Shown here piece after piece: positions 44,943 to 53,061 of a stretch of DNA of 64,000 nt (its first letter is position 1; each line of letters starts with the position of its first letter). This DNA is from Rhizorhabdus histidinilytica (lineage in GTDB: Bacteria > Pseudomonadota > Alphaproteobacteria > Sphingomonadales > Sphingomonadaceae). The stretch is from NCBI RefSeq assembly GCF_900167915.1, contig NZ_FUYM01000003.1:248001-312000 (forward strand), read 5' to 3'. The notes beneath the pieces are model-generated. The model did no database searches. It saw only the letters and a program-made list of their open reading frames with translations, and had not been told where the DNA came from. The position numbers were made by a program, and so were the translations under genes.

Positions 44943-45998
44943 ATGACCGCCCATATCCACGCCATCGGCACGGCCGTGCCCGATCACGACATCCACCACA
45001 TCTTCATCGATTGGGCGGCGGAGCGGCTGGAAGGACGCGAGCGAGCGCTGTTCGAGCGGATGGCCGGGCGGGCGGGGATCGAGCATCGCTTCACCGTCCT
45101 GCCGCCCGTGCCCGGCGGCAGCCAGATCGATCCGGGCGGCTTCTATGGCGGCACGATGCCACCCACTTCGGCGCGGATGGCGGCCTATGCGCGCGAGGCG
45201 CCCGAGCTGGCGCTGAAGGCGGTCGCCGACCTCTCCGCCCGCGTGCCGCTCGACGGGATCAGCCATCTGGTGGTGGCGAGCTGCACCGGCTTCGTCGCCC
45301 CCGGCATCGACCAGATCATCGCCCGCCGCCTCGGCCTCGACGGGTCGGTCGAGCGAACGCTGGTAGGCTTCATGGGCTGCTATGCGGCGGTCGCGGCGTT
45401 GCGCGTCGCGCACCATATCGCCCGATCCGATCCGCAGGCCCGCATCCTCGTCGTCACCGTCGAGCTCTGCTCGCTCCACATGCAGGACACGCCGGCGATC
45501 GACTCGCTGCTCGCCCAGCTCCAGTTCGCCGACGGTGCCGCCGCCGCGATCGTCGCAGCCGAGCCCGGCGGGATCGCGATCGACCGCTTCTTCGCCGCCA
45601 CCCTGCCCGACAGTGCGGAGCTGATCCGCTGGGACATCGGCGACGAGGGGTTCGTCATGCACCTGTCGGGCGAGGTGCCGGGACGGATCGCCGCCGCGCT
45701 CGCGACGGCCGACTTGCGTAGCGCGATCCTGGGCAACCGCGCGGCCGACGAGATGCCGCACTGGGCGGTCCATGCCGGCGGCCGCTCGATCCTCGACGCG
45801 GTCGAGCATGGCCTCGGCCTCGGCGCCGCCGCGCTGGCGGCGTCGCGATCGGTGCTGCGGCGTTACGGCAACATGTCGTCGTCGACGCTGATGTTCGTGC
45901 TCGCCGCGCTGATGGCGGAACCGGCGGCGATCGACGGGATCGCGGTCGCCTTCGGACCGGGCCTCGCCGCCGAGGGCTTCACGATCGCGAGCCCGTGA
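44943..45998 (+). CDS. Type III polyketide synthase
   Basis: 351-residue chalcone-synthase-like ketosynthase. The Cys-His-Asn triad is C146 in GFMGCYAAVAALR, H277 in WAVHAGGRS and N310 in RYGNMSSSTLMF. It condenses malonyl-CoA onto a starter acyl-CoA; long-chain starters giving alkylresorcinols or pyrones are most common in such bacterial operons. ATG 44943 begins the conserved fold; an in-frame ATG at 44907 is possible. Its stop overlaps the methyltransferase ATG (TGATG). Confidence 0.93.
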   Translation: MTAHIHAIGTAVPDHDIHHIFIDWAAERLEGRERALFERMAGRAGIEHRFTVLPPVPGGSQIDPGGFYGGTMPPTSARMAAYAREAPELALKAVADLSARVPLDGISHLVVASCTGFVAPGIDQIIARRLGLDGSVERTLVGFMGCYAAVAALRVAHHIARSDPQARILVVTVELCSLHMQDTPAIDSLLAQLQFADGAAAAIVAAEPGGIAIDRFFAATLPDSAELIRWDIGDEGFVMHLSGEVPGRIAAALATADLRSAILGNRAADEMPHWAVHAGGRSILDAVEHGLGLGAAALAASRSVLRRYGNMSSSTLMFVLAALMAEPAAIDGIAVAFGPGLAAEGFTIASP

Positions 45999-46717
45999 TG
46001 CGCGCGCTCGACCGGCCCGCGCAGCAGCACGAGCAGATGGATGCGGCCGACCTCGATCCCGCGACCTATGCCCGCATCCTGACCGACCTCGCGCAGGTCA
46101 ACCGCTGGACCTTCGCCGCGCGGCCGACCCTCGACTTCGTCGCCCGTGCGGTGAAGGGGCGCGATCGCTTCAGCCTGCTCGATGTGGGCTTCGGCGACGG
46201 CGACCTGCTCCGCGCGATCGCGCGCTGGGCGCGGAAGCGCGGCATCCGCGCAACCTTGACCGGGATCGACCTCAACCCGCGCAGCGCGGCGATCGCCGCG
46301 GCCGCGACGCCCCGCCATCTGCCGATCGACTATCGGACCGGCGACTATCGCGCCCATGTAGAGGCCGCCGAGGCGGACGGGCAGAACGGCGGCTTCGACC
46401 TGATCGTCAGCAGCCTGGTCGCGCATCATATGACGCCGGCCGAATTGCACGACTTCCTCCGCGTGATGGAGGAGCATGCCCGGATCGGCTGGCACATCAA
46501 CGACCTGCACCGCCACCGTTTCGCCCATATCGGCTTCCCGCTGCTCGCCCGGACGATGCGCTGGCACCGCATCGTCCGCGAGGACGGCCAGCTTTCGATC
46601 GCGCGCGCCTTCCGCCCGCGCGAATGGCCGCCGGTGCTGGCCGAGGCGGGGATCGGGACCGAGGCGCGGGTGCGCCGCCGCTTCCCCTTCCGGATATGCG
46701 TCGAACGGCTGCGCTGA
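45998..46717 (+). CDS. Class I SAM-dependent methyltransferase
   Basis: 239 residues. SAM motif I is LLDVGFGDGDLLRAI, the acidic residue after strand 2 is in GIDLNPRSA, and motif IV is FDLIVSSLVAHHM. Overlaps the polyketide synthase by one base and the flavoprotein by 22 bases, so the three are translationally coupled. By analogy with SrsB it probably methylates the polyketide product. Confidence 0.9.
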   Translation: MRALDRPAQQHEQMDAADLDPATYARILTDLAQVNRWTFAARPTLDFVARAVKGRDRFSLLDVGFGDGDLLRAIARWARKRGIRATLTGIDLNPRSAAIAAAATPRHLPIDYRTGDYRAHVEAAEADGQNGGFDLIVSSLVAHHMTPAELHDFLRVMEEHARIGWHINDLHRHRFAHIGFPLLARTMRWHRIVREDGQLSIARAFRPREWPPVLAEAGIGTEARVRRRFPFRICVERLR

Positions 46718-47796
46718 TCGCGGGCGGGGGGCCGGCGGGGGCTGCCACCGCCCTCCTCCTCGCCCATGGTGGGGCGATGCCGGTGCTGATCGAGCGGCAG
46801 ACCGAACCGCACGACGTCGTGTGCGGCGGCTTCCTCGCCGCCGGCGCGATCGCGATGCTGGCGCGGATCGGCATCAATGTGTTCGCGCTGGGCGCGCACC
46901 CGATCGGGTGCACCCGCATCATCGCCGGCCGCCGCCGCGCCGAGGCGGAGCTGCCCTTCGCCGCCGCCGGCCTGTCGCGCAACCGGCTCGACGCCTGCCT
47001 GCTCCAGGAGGCGATCGACAAGGGCGCGGCGGTCGAGCGCGGCGTCGCGATCCGGCGGGTCGATCCGGCCGCGCGCTGCCTCGATCTCGCCGACGGCGGG
47101 CGGATCGGCGGCGAGGCGCTGTTCCTCGCCACCGGCAAGCACGACCTGCGCGGCGATCCCCGCGCCGCGCCGCTCGACGCCGACCCGGCGCTGGGGCTGC
47201 GCGTGCGGTTGCGCCCCTCCCCGGCCCTCGCCGCCGCGCTGGCGGGCACGATCGAGCTCCACCTGTTCCGGCGCGGCTATGCGGGGCTGCTGCTGCAGGA
47301 GGACGGTGGCGTGAACCTCTGCCTGTCGGTCGCGCAGTCGCGACTCAAGGCGGCGGGCGGGCAGCCCGACCGGCTGATCGCGCTGCTCGCGCACGAAGCG
47401 CCGCTGCTCGCCGAGCGGTTCGGCGCGGCGGCGGCGGGGCGCTGGTCGAGCATCGCGCGGATCCCCTATGGCTGGCGCGCGACGCAGGCGGCGCCGGGCC
47501 TGTTCCGGCTCGGCGACCAGGCGGCGGTGATCGCCAGCCTGGCCGGCGACGGCATCGCCATCGCGCTGGCGAGCGCGCTCCGCGCCGCGCACGGCTTCCT
47601 CCACGACGGCCCGGAGGCCGCCGCCGCGTTCCAGGCCGATCTCGCGCGTCGCACCCATCGCCCGATCGCGCTCGCCAACCTGCTGCGCCACTGGGGCGAG
47701 ACGCCGTGGATCGCCGGGCCGCTGGCCGGCCTGCTCGGCCGCATGCCGGGCCTGCTCCGCCAGGCGGCGGCGATGACGCGGGTGGGAGTGGGGTAG
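46696..47796 (+). CDS. FAD-dependent monooxygenase/oxidoreductase
   Basis: 366 residues, FAD Rossmann start AALIAGGGPAGAATALLLA, then a VCGGFL segment, LATGKHDLRGDP and a second FAD contact FRLGDQAAVIASLAGDGIAIAL. The closest family look is geranylgeranyl-reductase/PheA-TfdB-like flavoproteins. ATG 46696 lies inside the methyltransferase gene. In the Streptomyces srsABC operon, the equivalent SrsC hydroxylates a phenolic lipid, so a similar ring hydroxylation giving a hydroquinone is likely. Confidence 0.88.
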   Translation: MRRTAALIAGGGPAGAATALLLAHGGAMPVLIERQTEPHDVVCGGFLAAGAIAMLARIGINVFALGAHPIGCTRIIAGRRRAEAELPFAAAGLSRNRLDACLLQEAIDKGAAVERGVAIRRVDPAARCLDLADGGRIGGEALFLATGKHDLRGDPRAAPLDADPALGLRVRLRPSPALAAALAGTIELHLFRRGYAGLLLQEDGGVNLCLSVAQSRLKAAGGQPDRLIALLAHEAPLLAERFGAAAAGRWSSIARIPYGWRATQAAPGLFRLGDQAAVIASLAGDGIAIALASALRAAHGFLHDGPEAAAAFQADLARRTHRPIALANLLRHWGETPWIAGPLAGLLGRMPGLLRQAAAMTRVGVG

Positions 47797-47859
47797 AGCA
47801 TCGAGCGCCTTATCTGACCCACTCATCCCGAGAGGCTGACCGGAAAGTGCCTTACCGCT

Positions 47860-47893
47860 CATCCTGAGGAGGGACTGAGCTTGGCGAAGGCCC
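47860..47893 (+). repeat. Dispersed extragenic repeat, family B
   Basis: A 34-base element starting CATCCTGAGGAGGGACTGAG lies between the flavoprotein and the convergent SRPBCC gene. It matches 33 of 34 bases in the minus-strand copy at 53684-53717, and 20 of 21 in the shorter copy at 53018-53038. Confidence 0.7.
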
Positions 47894-47925
47894 GTCTCGA
47901 AAGTGATCAGGCCCTCGGATAAAGC

Positions 47926-48429
47926 TCAGCCCTGCGCCAGCAACCGGTCGAGCGCCTCGTAGCTGCCGGCCCAGCCGTCGTCGAACGACGGCATCGCATC
48001 GCGATATTCGCGCAGTTCCTCGGCGGTCGCGTCGATCGGTACCCAGCTCAGGCGGACGCGGGTGTCGGCGCCCACCTCATCGAAGAGCACGGTCGTCAGC
48101 AGGCGCTTCGGCCAATGCTCGGAAAAGGGTGAGCCGACGATATTGCCGTCGCGATCGGCGAAGCTGTGCTCCCAGACCAGCCGCTCGGGCGCCACGATCT
48201 CGCGATAGACGAGCTTGGCCCAGAGCGTGCCGCCGCCGTCGGCCGAGTCCATGCGGCAATGGAAGAAGCCGCCCGGCCGGATGTCGGCCTCCACCACGGT
48301 GGTGGTCACGTCGCGCGGGCCGAACCATCGGGCGAGCTGCTCGGGCCGGGTCCAGGCGGCCCAGACGCGGTCGCGCGGCGCCTTGAAGAGGCGGGACATC
48401 ACGAATTCATCGGTGTTCGACATCGTCAT
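47926..48429 (-). CDS. SRPBCC (AHSA1/ATPase activator-like) protein
   Basis: 165-167 residues with the START-like fold common to the AHSA1 group: RLFKAPRDRVWAAWTRPEQLARWFGP, FHCRMDSADG and the C-terminal GWAGSYEALDRLLAQ helix. Ligand unknown. ATG 48429 or 48423 (MSNTDEF) both overlap the upstream ArsR-type regulator gene, so expression is coupled. ArsR/SRPBCC pairs like this are widespread and usually autoregulated. Confidence 0.9.
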   Translation of the reverse strand: MTMSNTDEFVMSRLFKAPRDRVWAAWTRPEQLARWFGPRDVTTTVVEADIRPGGFFHCRMDSADGGGTLWAKLVYREIVAPERLVWEHSFADRDGNIVGSPFSEHWPKRLLTTVLFDEVGADTRVRLSWVPIDATAEELREYRDAMPSFDDGWAGSYEALDRLLAQG

Positions 48430-48745
48430 TCTCCGTTTCCATCAACAGCGCATCGAGCCGGTCGAAACTGTCGCGCCAGAGGTCGGCGACCTGGTCGAAC
48501 CAGGCCCCGGTCGCGCGCAGCGCATCCACCCGCAGGCGGCGCGGACGCGACTGGCCGACGCGCCCCTGCTCGATCAGCCCGGCGCGTTCGAGGACCTTGA
48601 GATGCTTGGATATCGCCGGCTGGCTGATGCCGAACGGCTTCTGCAGCTCGGACACGCTCGCCTCCCCGCGTGCGAGCCGGGCGACGATCGCGCGGCGCGT
48701 GGGATCGGCGAGCGCCGCCAGCTTGAGACTCAGCGAATCTTCCAT
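48407..48745 (-). CDS. ArsR-family winged-helix regulator
   Basis: 112 residues: LAALADPTRRAIVARLARGEASVSELQ and ISQPAISKHLKVLERAGLIEQGR form the winged helix. No ArsR-type Cys cluster is seen, so this is the non-metal subgroup found beside SRPBCC genes. Overlaps the SRPBCC gene downstream. The region 48746-48790 upstream contains the A+T-rich TTTAGATATATAACTTCTTAGTTATAT, a probable promoter/operator shared with the divergent DHFR-like gene. Confidence 0.92.
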   Translation of the reverse strand: MEDSLSLKLAALADPTRRAIVARLARGEASVSELQKPFGISQPAISKHLKVLERAGLIEQGRVGQSRPRRLRVDALRATGAWFDQVADLWRDSFDRLDALLMETENDDVEHR

Positions 48746-48929
48746 AGCTGTTTAGATATATAACTTCTTAGTTATATGAAAGGAGAAAACACCCGCCCAG
48801 TTCCGAAAAGCCGTCCGTTATCGGCATCGAACGACGAGCGCTTTGTCACCGATCCGCGTTTCGCCTATCGCGGCGAAGCCTGCGGTCGAAGGCTGCAGGC
48901 GATCGCCCAAAACAGGAAAGAGGAAGCCA

Positions 48930-49490
48930 ATGGCTCGGATTCTCGGCTATATCGCAACCAGTCTCGACGGCTTCATCGCGACCGAGGACGACGATCTCGG
49001 CTGGCTGTTCAAATATGACGGTCTCGATCTGGGCGAATATGACTATGGCCGCTTCCTCCAGCGAATCCGGACCGTCGTCATGGGGCGGAGCACCTATGAT
49101 TTCATCGCCGCTGAGGATGTGCCCTGGGCCTATGGCGATCAGCGCGTCCTGGTCGTCACCTCGCGGCCGATCCCCGCACCGAAAGGTCCTTTGGAAACAC
49201 GGAACGATGTCGATGCGCTGATCGCCGAGTTGCGATCGCTCGATGACGGCGACGTCTGGATGCTCGGCGGCGGCCAATTGCAGATGGCGTTCCTCGAGCG
49301 GGGCGCGCTCGACGAGATCGAAATCTATGTGATTCCCGAGATGATCGGCGGCGGTCGGCCGCTATTCCCCGCAACCGGCTTCCAGTCCAGCCCCCGCCTG
49401 ATCAGCGCCCTGCCTCTGGATCGCGGCTGCGTACGCCTCCACTATGCCTTCGACCGTGAAGCTGGCGATTCGGGTCGCAACCCGTCCTAG
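48930..49490 (+). CDS. DHFR/RibD C-terminal-like reductase
   Basis: 186 residues of the dihydrofolate-reductase-like RibD_C family: RILGYIATSLDGFIA at the N terminus, VVMGRSTYDF, VLVVTSRPI and GGGQLQMAFLERGALDEIEIYVIP. ATG 48930 follows AAGAGGAAG at a good distance; frames opening at 48776 or 48843 run through the upstream leader and are unlikely. Exact substrate unknown. Confidence 0.92.
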   Translation: MARILGYIATSLDGFIATEDDDLGWLFKYDGLDLGEYDYGRFLQRIRTVVMGRSTYDFIAAEDVPWAYGDQRVLVVTSRPIPAPKGPLETRNDVDALIAELRSLDDGDVWMLGGGQLQMAFLERGALDEIEIYVIPEMIGGGRPLFPATGFQSSPRLISALPLDRGCVRLHYAFDREAGDSGRNPS

Positions 49491-49491
49491 A

Positions 49492-49535
49492 GCGATTTCC
49501 AGGCGGATGGAAACATCTGCCGACTCGGAAATCGC
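49492..49535. repeat. Inverted repeat, family C first element
   Basis: GCGATTTCC and GGAAATCGC flank 26 bases directly after the DHFR-like gene. With the adjoining element at 49550-49593 it forms a compound extragenic structure that looks like a dispersed alphaproteobacterial repeat. Confidence 0.5.
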
Positions 49536-49549
49536 GGTAAAACAAGAAG

Positions 49550-49593
49550 CTAGAGCGGCCGATCCGATGCAATCGGATCGTGAACCGCTCTAG
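49550..49593. repeat. Nested palindrome, family C second element / terminator
   Basis: Outer arms CTAGAGCGG and CCGCTCTAG enclose an inner perfect palindrome CGATCCGAT-GCA-ATCGGATCG (49560-49580). The right outer arm reaches the stop of the convergent lipoprotein gene (49590-49592). Probably a bidirectional terminator in addition to a repeat. Confidence 0.6.
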
Positions 49594-49844
49594 TCATCCC
49601 GCTGGTGGCGGCGCGCTTCCTTTTCGGCGCGCTTGCGCTCCTTGCGGTCGCGCTCCTCCTGCTTGCGCATCTCGCGGCCGCGGTTGCGGTCGGCTTCCTC
49701 CTGGCTGGTGGTCGCCCAGTCGACGCCTTGGCCGACCGCCTTGAACGGCGCGGTCACCACCGTCTTGGCGGTGCTGACGCAGCCCGCCAGCGACAGGGCG
49801 CCGGCGAGGATCGCGGTAGTACGGAGGGTAGGATGATCGATCAT
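49590..49844 (-). CDS. Small lipoprotein, function unknown
   Basis: 84 residues. A signal peptide with lipobox LAGC (IDHPTLRTTAILAGALSLAGC) is followed by VVTAPFKAVGQGVDWATTS and a highly charged Arg/Lys/Glu tail (EERDRKERKRAEKEARRHQR) that is probably a helix. ATG 49844 gives the normal lipoprotein start; an in-frame codon at 49862 adds six residues. No function can be assigned. Its stop lies within an inverted repeat. Confidence 0.82.
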   Translation of the reverse strand: MIDHPTLRTTAILAGALSLAGCVSTAKTVVTAPFKAVGQGVDWATTSQEEADRNRGREMRKQEERDRKERKRAEKEARRHQRDD

Positions 49845-49874
49845 CGGCCCTTGTTCGCACATCCCGTATGAACG

Positions 49875-50660
49875 TCAGATGTCGGTCAGCGTCGCGACCA
49901 GCGCGCGGACCTTCTTCTGGCGCCATTGCGGGGTCGGCGCGACCAGCCAATAAGCCTTGGGCGTCGGCACCGGATCGCCATGGGCACGGACGCGGCCCTC
50001 GGCGATGTCGCGCTCGACCAGCAGCGCGGGGACATGCGCCGTCCCGAACCCCGCCGCCGCCGCGTCGATCGCCAGCCCGGCGTCGGCGACCATCAGCGCG
50101 GCGTCCTTGTCGGCGGTGGGCGCGCCCGGCCAGCCGATCGGGGCGCCGTCGGCGAGCCCGACCGTCACCAGCGCACCGTCCGCGAGCCTGACGCCCTCAT
50201 GCTCGCCCGGTCCCTCGGCATAGCAGATGGCGAGGTCGAGATTGGCCTGGGTGAAATCGAGCCCCTCGTCCGACGACAGCAGGACGAAGCGCAGCTCGGC
50301 ATCGTTGCGGCCGAAATCGGCGAGGCGCGGCGCCAGCCATTTGGCGGTGAAGTCGCGCGGCGCGGCGATCGTCAGCGTCTTGGAGGACTGGCCCGCCTGC
50401 ATCGCGCGGACCGCCTCCTCGAACTGGAGGAAGCCGGCACGCAGCGCGTCGAGCCCGGCCTCGCCCTCGGGCGTCAACTCGAGTCCCTTGGCGGTGCGGC
50501 GGAACAGGACGACGCCCAGCGTATCCTCGAGCGCGCGGATCTGCTGGCCGACGGCGGCCGGCGTCACCGCCAGCTCGTCGGCCGCGCGGGTGAAGGACAG
50601 GTGGCGCGCGGCGGCGTCGAGGACGCGCAGGCCGTTGAGCGGCAGATGGGTTCTCTTCAC
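49875..50660 (-). CDS. LysR-family regulator, GcvA-like
   Basis: 261 residues: HTH LSFTRAADELAVTPAAVGQQIRALE with the LNGLRVLDAAARH start typical of GcvA/AmpR-like members, then a periplasmic-binding-type domain. The effector domain is somewhat short. Same strand as and 13 bp downstream of apaG; whether it belongs to the metZ-apaG unit is unclear. Confidence 0.92.
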   Translation of the reverse strand: MKRTHLPLNGLRVLDAAARHLSFTRAADELAVTPAAVGQQIRALEDTLGVVLFRRTAKGLELTPEGEAGLDALRAGFLQFEEAVRAMQAGQSSKTLTIAAPRDFTAKWLAPRLADFGRNDAELRFVLLSSDEGLDFTQANLDLAICYAEGPGEHEGVRLADGALVTVGLADGAPIGWPGAPTADKDAALMVADAGLAIDAAAAGFGTAHVPALLVERDIAEGRVRAHGDPVPTPKAYWLVAPTPQWRQKKVRALVATLTDI

Positions 50661-50676
50661 GCCCCGATCCCTTTCG

Positions 50677-51081
50677 TTACAAGGCCACCGCCGGGCCGAT
50701 CAGCGGAAAGCGCGGGATCGCCGCCTCGAAGGTCGATCCGTCCTCCGCGACCATGTGGTAGCTGCCCTCCATCGAGCCCGTAGGGGTCTGGAGCGGGCAG
50801 CCCGAGACATAGTCATAGGCCTGGCCCGGCTCGATCACCGGCTGCTCGCCGACCACGCCTTCGCCGCGCACGTCGTGCTTGACGCCGCGGCCGTCGGTGA
50901 TCAGCCAGTGGCGGGTGAGGAGCTGGACGGCCTGCTTCCCTTCATTCTCGATGCGGATATGGTAGGACCAGAACCAGCGGCCGCGCGCCGGCTCGGACTG
51001 TTCGGGCATGAAGGACACCGCGACCCGCACGACCACGCTGCGGGTCTGCGCGACATGCGGGAAGAGCGCCTGCATGATCAT
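50677..51081 (-). CDS. apaG: ApaG-domain protein
   Basis: 134 residues with the fibronectin-III-like ApaG fold: VVVRVAVSFMPEQSEP, WFWSYHIRIENEGKQAVQLLTRHW and VSGCPLQTPTGSMEGSYHMV. ApaG is linked to cobalt/magnesium resistance in enteric bacteria, but its biochemical role is unsettled. ATG 51081 overlaps the metZ stop by four bases; an alternative ATG is at 51075. Confidence 0.95.
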   Translation of the reverse strand: MIMQALFPHVAQTRSVVVRVAVSFMPEQSEPARGRWFWSYHIRIENEGKQAVQLLTRHWLITDGRGVKHDVRGEGVVGEQPVIEPGQAYDYVSGCPLQTPTGSMEGSYHMVAEDGSTFEAAIPRFPLIGPAVAL

Positions 51082-52286
51082 AGGCCGACGGCTCGCAGCG
51101 CCTTGTCGAAATCCTCGATGACGTCGAGCGGGTCTTCCAGACCGACGTTGAGCCTGAGCATGCCTTCCTCGACTCCCATTTCCGCGCGCACCTCGGCCGA
51201 GAGACCGGCGTGGGTGGTCGACGCGGGATGCGTCATGAGCGAGCGAGAATCGCCGATATTGTTCGAAATGTCGACCAGTTCGAGCGCGTCGAGCAGGCCG
51301 TGCGCCTGCGGGCGCCCGCCATCGAGATAGATCGATATGATCGTGCCGCCGGCCGACATCTGTTTCATCGCCAGCTCGTGCTGCGGATGGCTGGGCAGCG
51401 CCGGGAAGAGGACGCGCGGCACGCGGCCTTCCAGGAAGCGGGCGACCTGCAGCGCGTTCTCGCTCTGCCGCCGGATGCGCAGGTCGAGCGTCTCCAGCCC
51501 CTTCAGCACCACCCAGGCGTTGAACGGCGACAGGGTCGGCCCGGTGTTGCGGGTGAAGGCCAGCAGCGTGTTGTTGATGAACGCCTCCGTGCCACACACC
51601 GCACCGGCGAGCACACGCCCCTGCCCGTCCATCATCTTGGTCGCCGAATAGGCGACGACATCGGCACCATAGTCGAGCGGCCGCTGCAGCAGCGGGGTGG
51701 CGAAGGCGTTGTCGACGACGGTGACGATCCCGGCATCGCGGGCGATGCGGCAGACCGCCTCCATGTCGACGATGTCGAGCGTCGGATTGGCCGGGGTCTC
51801 GAAGAAGAACAGCTTGGTGTTAGGCCGGATCGCCGCCTTCCACGCATCATTGTCGCGGCCGTCGACAATCGTCGATTCGACGCCGAAGCGCGGCAGCAGC
51901 GTGTCGGTCAGCCAGCGGCACGAGCCGAAGGCCGCGCGACCGGCGACGAGATGGTCGCCCGCCGAGAGCTGACAAAGCAGGGCCGCCGTCATCGCCGCCA
52001 TGCCCGACGCCATGCAGCGCGCCGCCTCGGCCCCCTCCATCAGCGCGATCCGCTCCTCGAGCATCTCGACCGTGGGGTTCTGCAAGCGCGAATAGGTCAT
52101 CCCCTTCTGCTCGCCCGCGAAGCGCGCGGCAGCGTCGCCCGCGCAGTCATAGGCATAGCCCGAGGTGAGGAAGAGCGCCTCGCTGGTCTCGCCATAATGC
52201 GAGCGGGCGGTGCCGCCGCGGATCGCCTGGGTGGCGGGCCTCCAGCGGGTGGTGATCGAACGGTCCTGGCCAGTCAGCTTTTTCAT
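51078..52286 (-). CDS. metZ: O-succinylhomoserine sulfhydrylase
   Basis: 402-residue PLP enzyme of the Cys/Met-metabolism family that makes homocysteine from O-succinylhomoserine and sulfide. Features: SHYGETSEALFLTSGYAYD, TYSRLQNPTVEMLEERIA, DNAFATPLLQRPLDYGAD and the PLP Lys in YSATKMMDGQG. The start ATG reads MKKLTGQDRS; the longer open frame upstream is not coding. Coupled to apaG. I looked for a SAM-II riboswitch in the leader and saw none. Confidence 0.94.
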   Translation of the reverse strand: MKKLTGQDRSITTRWRPATQAIRGGTARSHYGETSEALFLTSGYAYDCAGDAAARFAGEQKGMTYSRLQNPTVEMLEERIALMEGAEAARCMASGMAAMTAALLCQLSAGDHLVAGRAAFGSCRWLTDTLLPRFGVESTIVDGRDNDAWKAAIRPNTKLFFFETPANPTLDIVDMEAVCRIARDAGIVTVVDNAFATPLLQRPLDYGADVVAYSATKMMDGQGRVLAGAVCGTEAFINNTLLAFTRNTGPTLSPFNAWVVLKGLETLDLRIRRQSENALQVARFLEGRVPRVLFPALPSHPQHELAMKQMSAGGTIISIYLDGGRPQAHGLLDALELVDISNNIGDSRSLMTHPASTTHAGLSAEVRAEMGVEEGMLRLNVGLEDPLDVIEDFDKALRAVGL

Positions 52287-52314
52287 CGCGCCCGCTTTGC
52301 CGCCCCAGCCGAGC

Positions 52315-52341
52315 CCCGTCAATCGAGTCCCGTCAATCGAG
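52315..52341. repeat. Short tandem direct repeat in the metZ / peroxidase intergenic region
   Basis: CCCGTCAATCGAG occurs twice with a 14-base period, close upstream of metZ on its 5' side. Could be a regulator site or chance expansion. Confidence 0.4.
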
Positions 52342-52430
52342 CGATCGACGCGATCGGGCGCATATCCGCCCCTTGCGCCGCACCGCCCGCCATCGGATAC
52401 CGGCGCCGTCCACCAAGAGGAGAGTCGATC

Positions 52431-52979
52431 ATGGCCACCGATATCCAGCAGATTCCGCTCAAGACGATCGGCGGCGCCGACGCCACCCTCGGCGACTATG
52501 CCGGCAAGGTGCTGCTGGCGGTCAACGTCGCGTCGAAATGCGGCCTGACCCCGCAATATACCGCACTCGAGGCGCTGTACGGCCGCTACAAGGACAAGGG
52601 CTTCGCCGTGCTCGGCTTCCCCGCCAACAATTTCGGTGCGCAGGAGCCGGGCACCGAGAGCGAAATCCAGGAATTCTGCACGACCAATTACGGCGTCGAC
52701 TTCCCGATGTTCGCCAAGATCTCGGTCAAGGGCGACGACCAGCACCCGCTCTATGCGAAGCTGGTCGCGGCGCAGCCCGACAAGACCTTCAAGGACGGCA
52801 GCTTCAAGGAGAAGCTGGCCGGCTACGGCATCGTGCCGGAGAAGGACACCGACGTGCTTTGGAACTTCGAGAAGTTCCTGATCGCCAAGGACGGCACCGT
52901 CGCCGGCCGCTTCGCGCCCGACATCGCGCCGGACGATCCCATCATCACCAACGCGATCGAGGCCGAACTGGCCAAGTAG
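52431..52979 (+). CDS. Glutathione peroxidase family (thiol peroxidase)
   Basis: 182 residues. The catalytic triad is Cys in VASKCGLTPQY, Gln in NNFGAQEPG and Trp in VLWNFEKFL. A Cys is also present at EFCTTNYGVDF, the usual resolving position in thioredoxin-dependent members. No signal peptide, so cytoplasmic. AAGAGGAGAG lies upstream of ATG. Divergent from metZ across about 145 bp. Confidence 0.95.
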   Translation: MATDIQQIPLKTIGGADATLGDYAGKVLLAVNVASKCGLTPQYTALEALYGRYKDKGFAVLGFPANNFGAQEPGTESEIQEFCTTNYGVDFPMFAKISVKGDDQHPLYAKLVAAQPDKTFKDGSFKEKLAGYGIVPEKDTDVLWNFEKFLIAKDGTVAGRFAPDIAPDDPIITNAIEAELAK

Positions 52980-53017
52980 GACCGCCCGGGGGGGAACATC
53001 GTACGTTTAGCTCCGCA

Positions 53018-53038
53018 CATCCTGAGGAGGGGCTGAGC
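53018..53038 (+). repeat. Dispersed extragenic repeat, family B (partial)
   Basis: CATCCTGAGGAGGGGCTGAG lies after the glutathione peroxidase gene, a shorter relative of the elements at 47860 and 53684. Confidence 0.55.
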
Positions 53039-53061
53039 GGGTCAGATAACCGTACGATGCT

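Noticed and set aside
52287-52430. SAM-II type riboswitch upstream of metZ
   Set aside because: metZ leaders in Alphaproteobacteria often carry one, but the leader here is GC-rich and lacks the conserved A-rich pseudoknot strand before the ribosome site; only a short tandem repeat is present.
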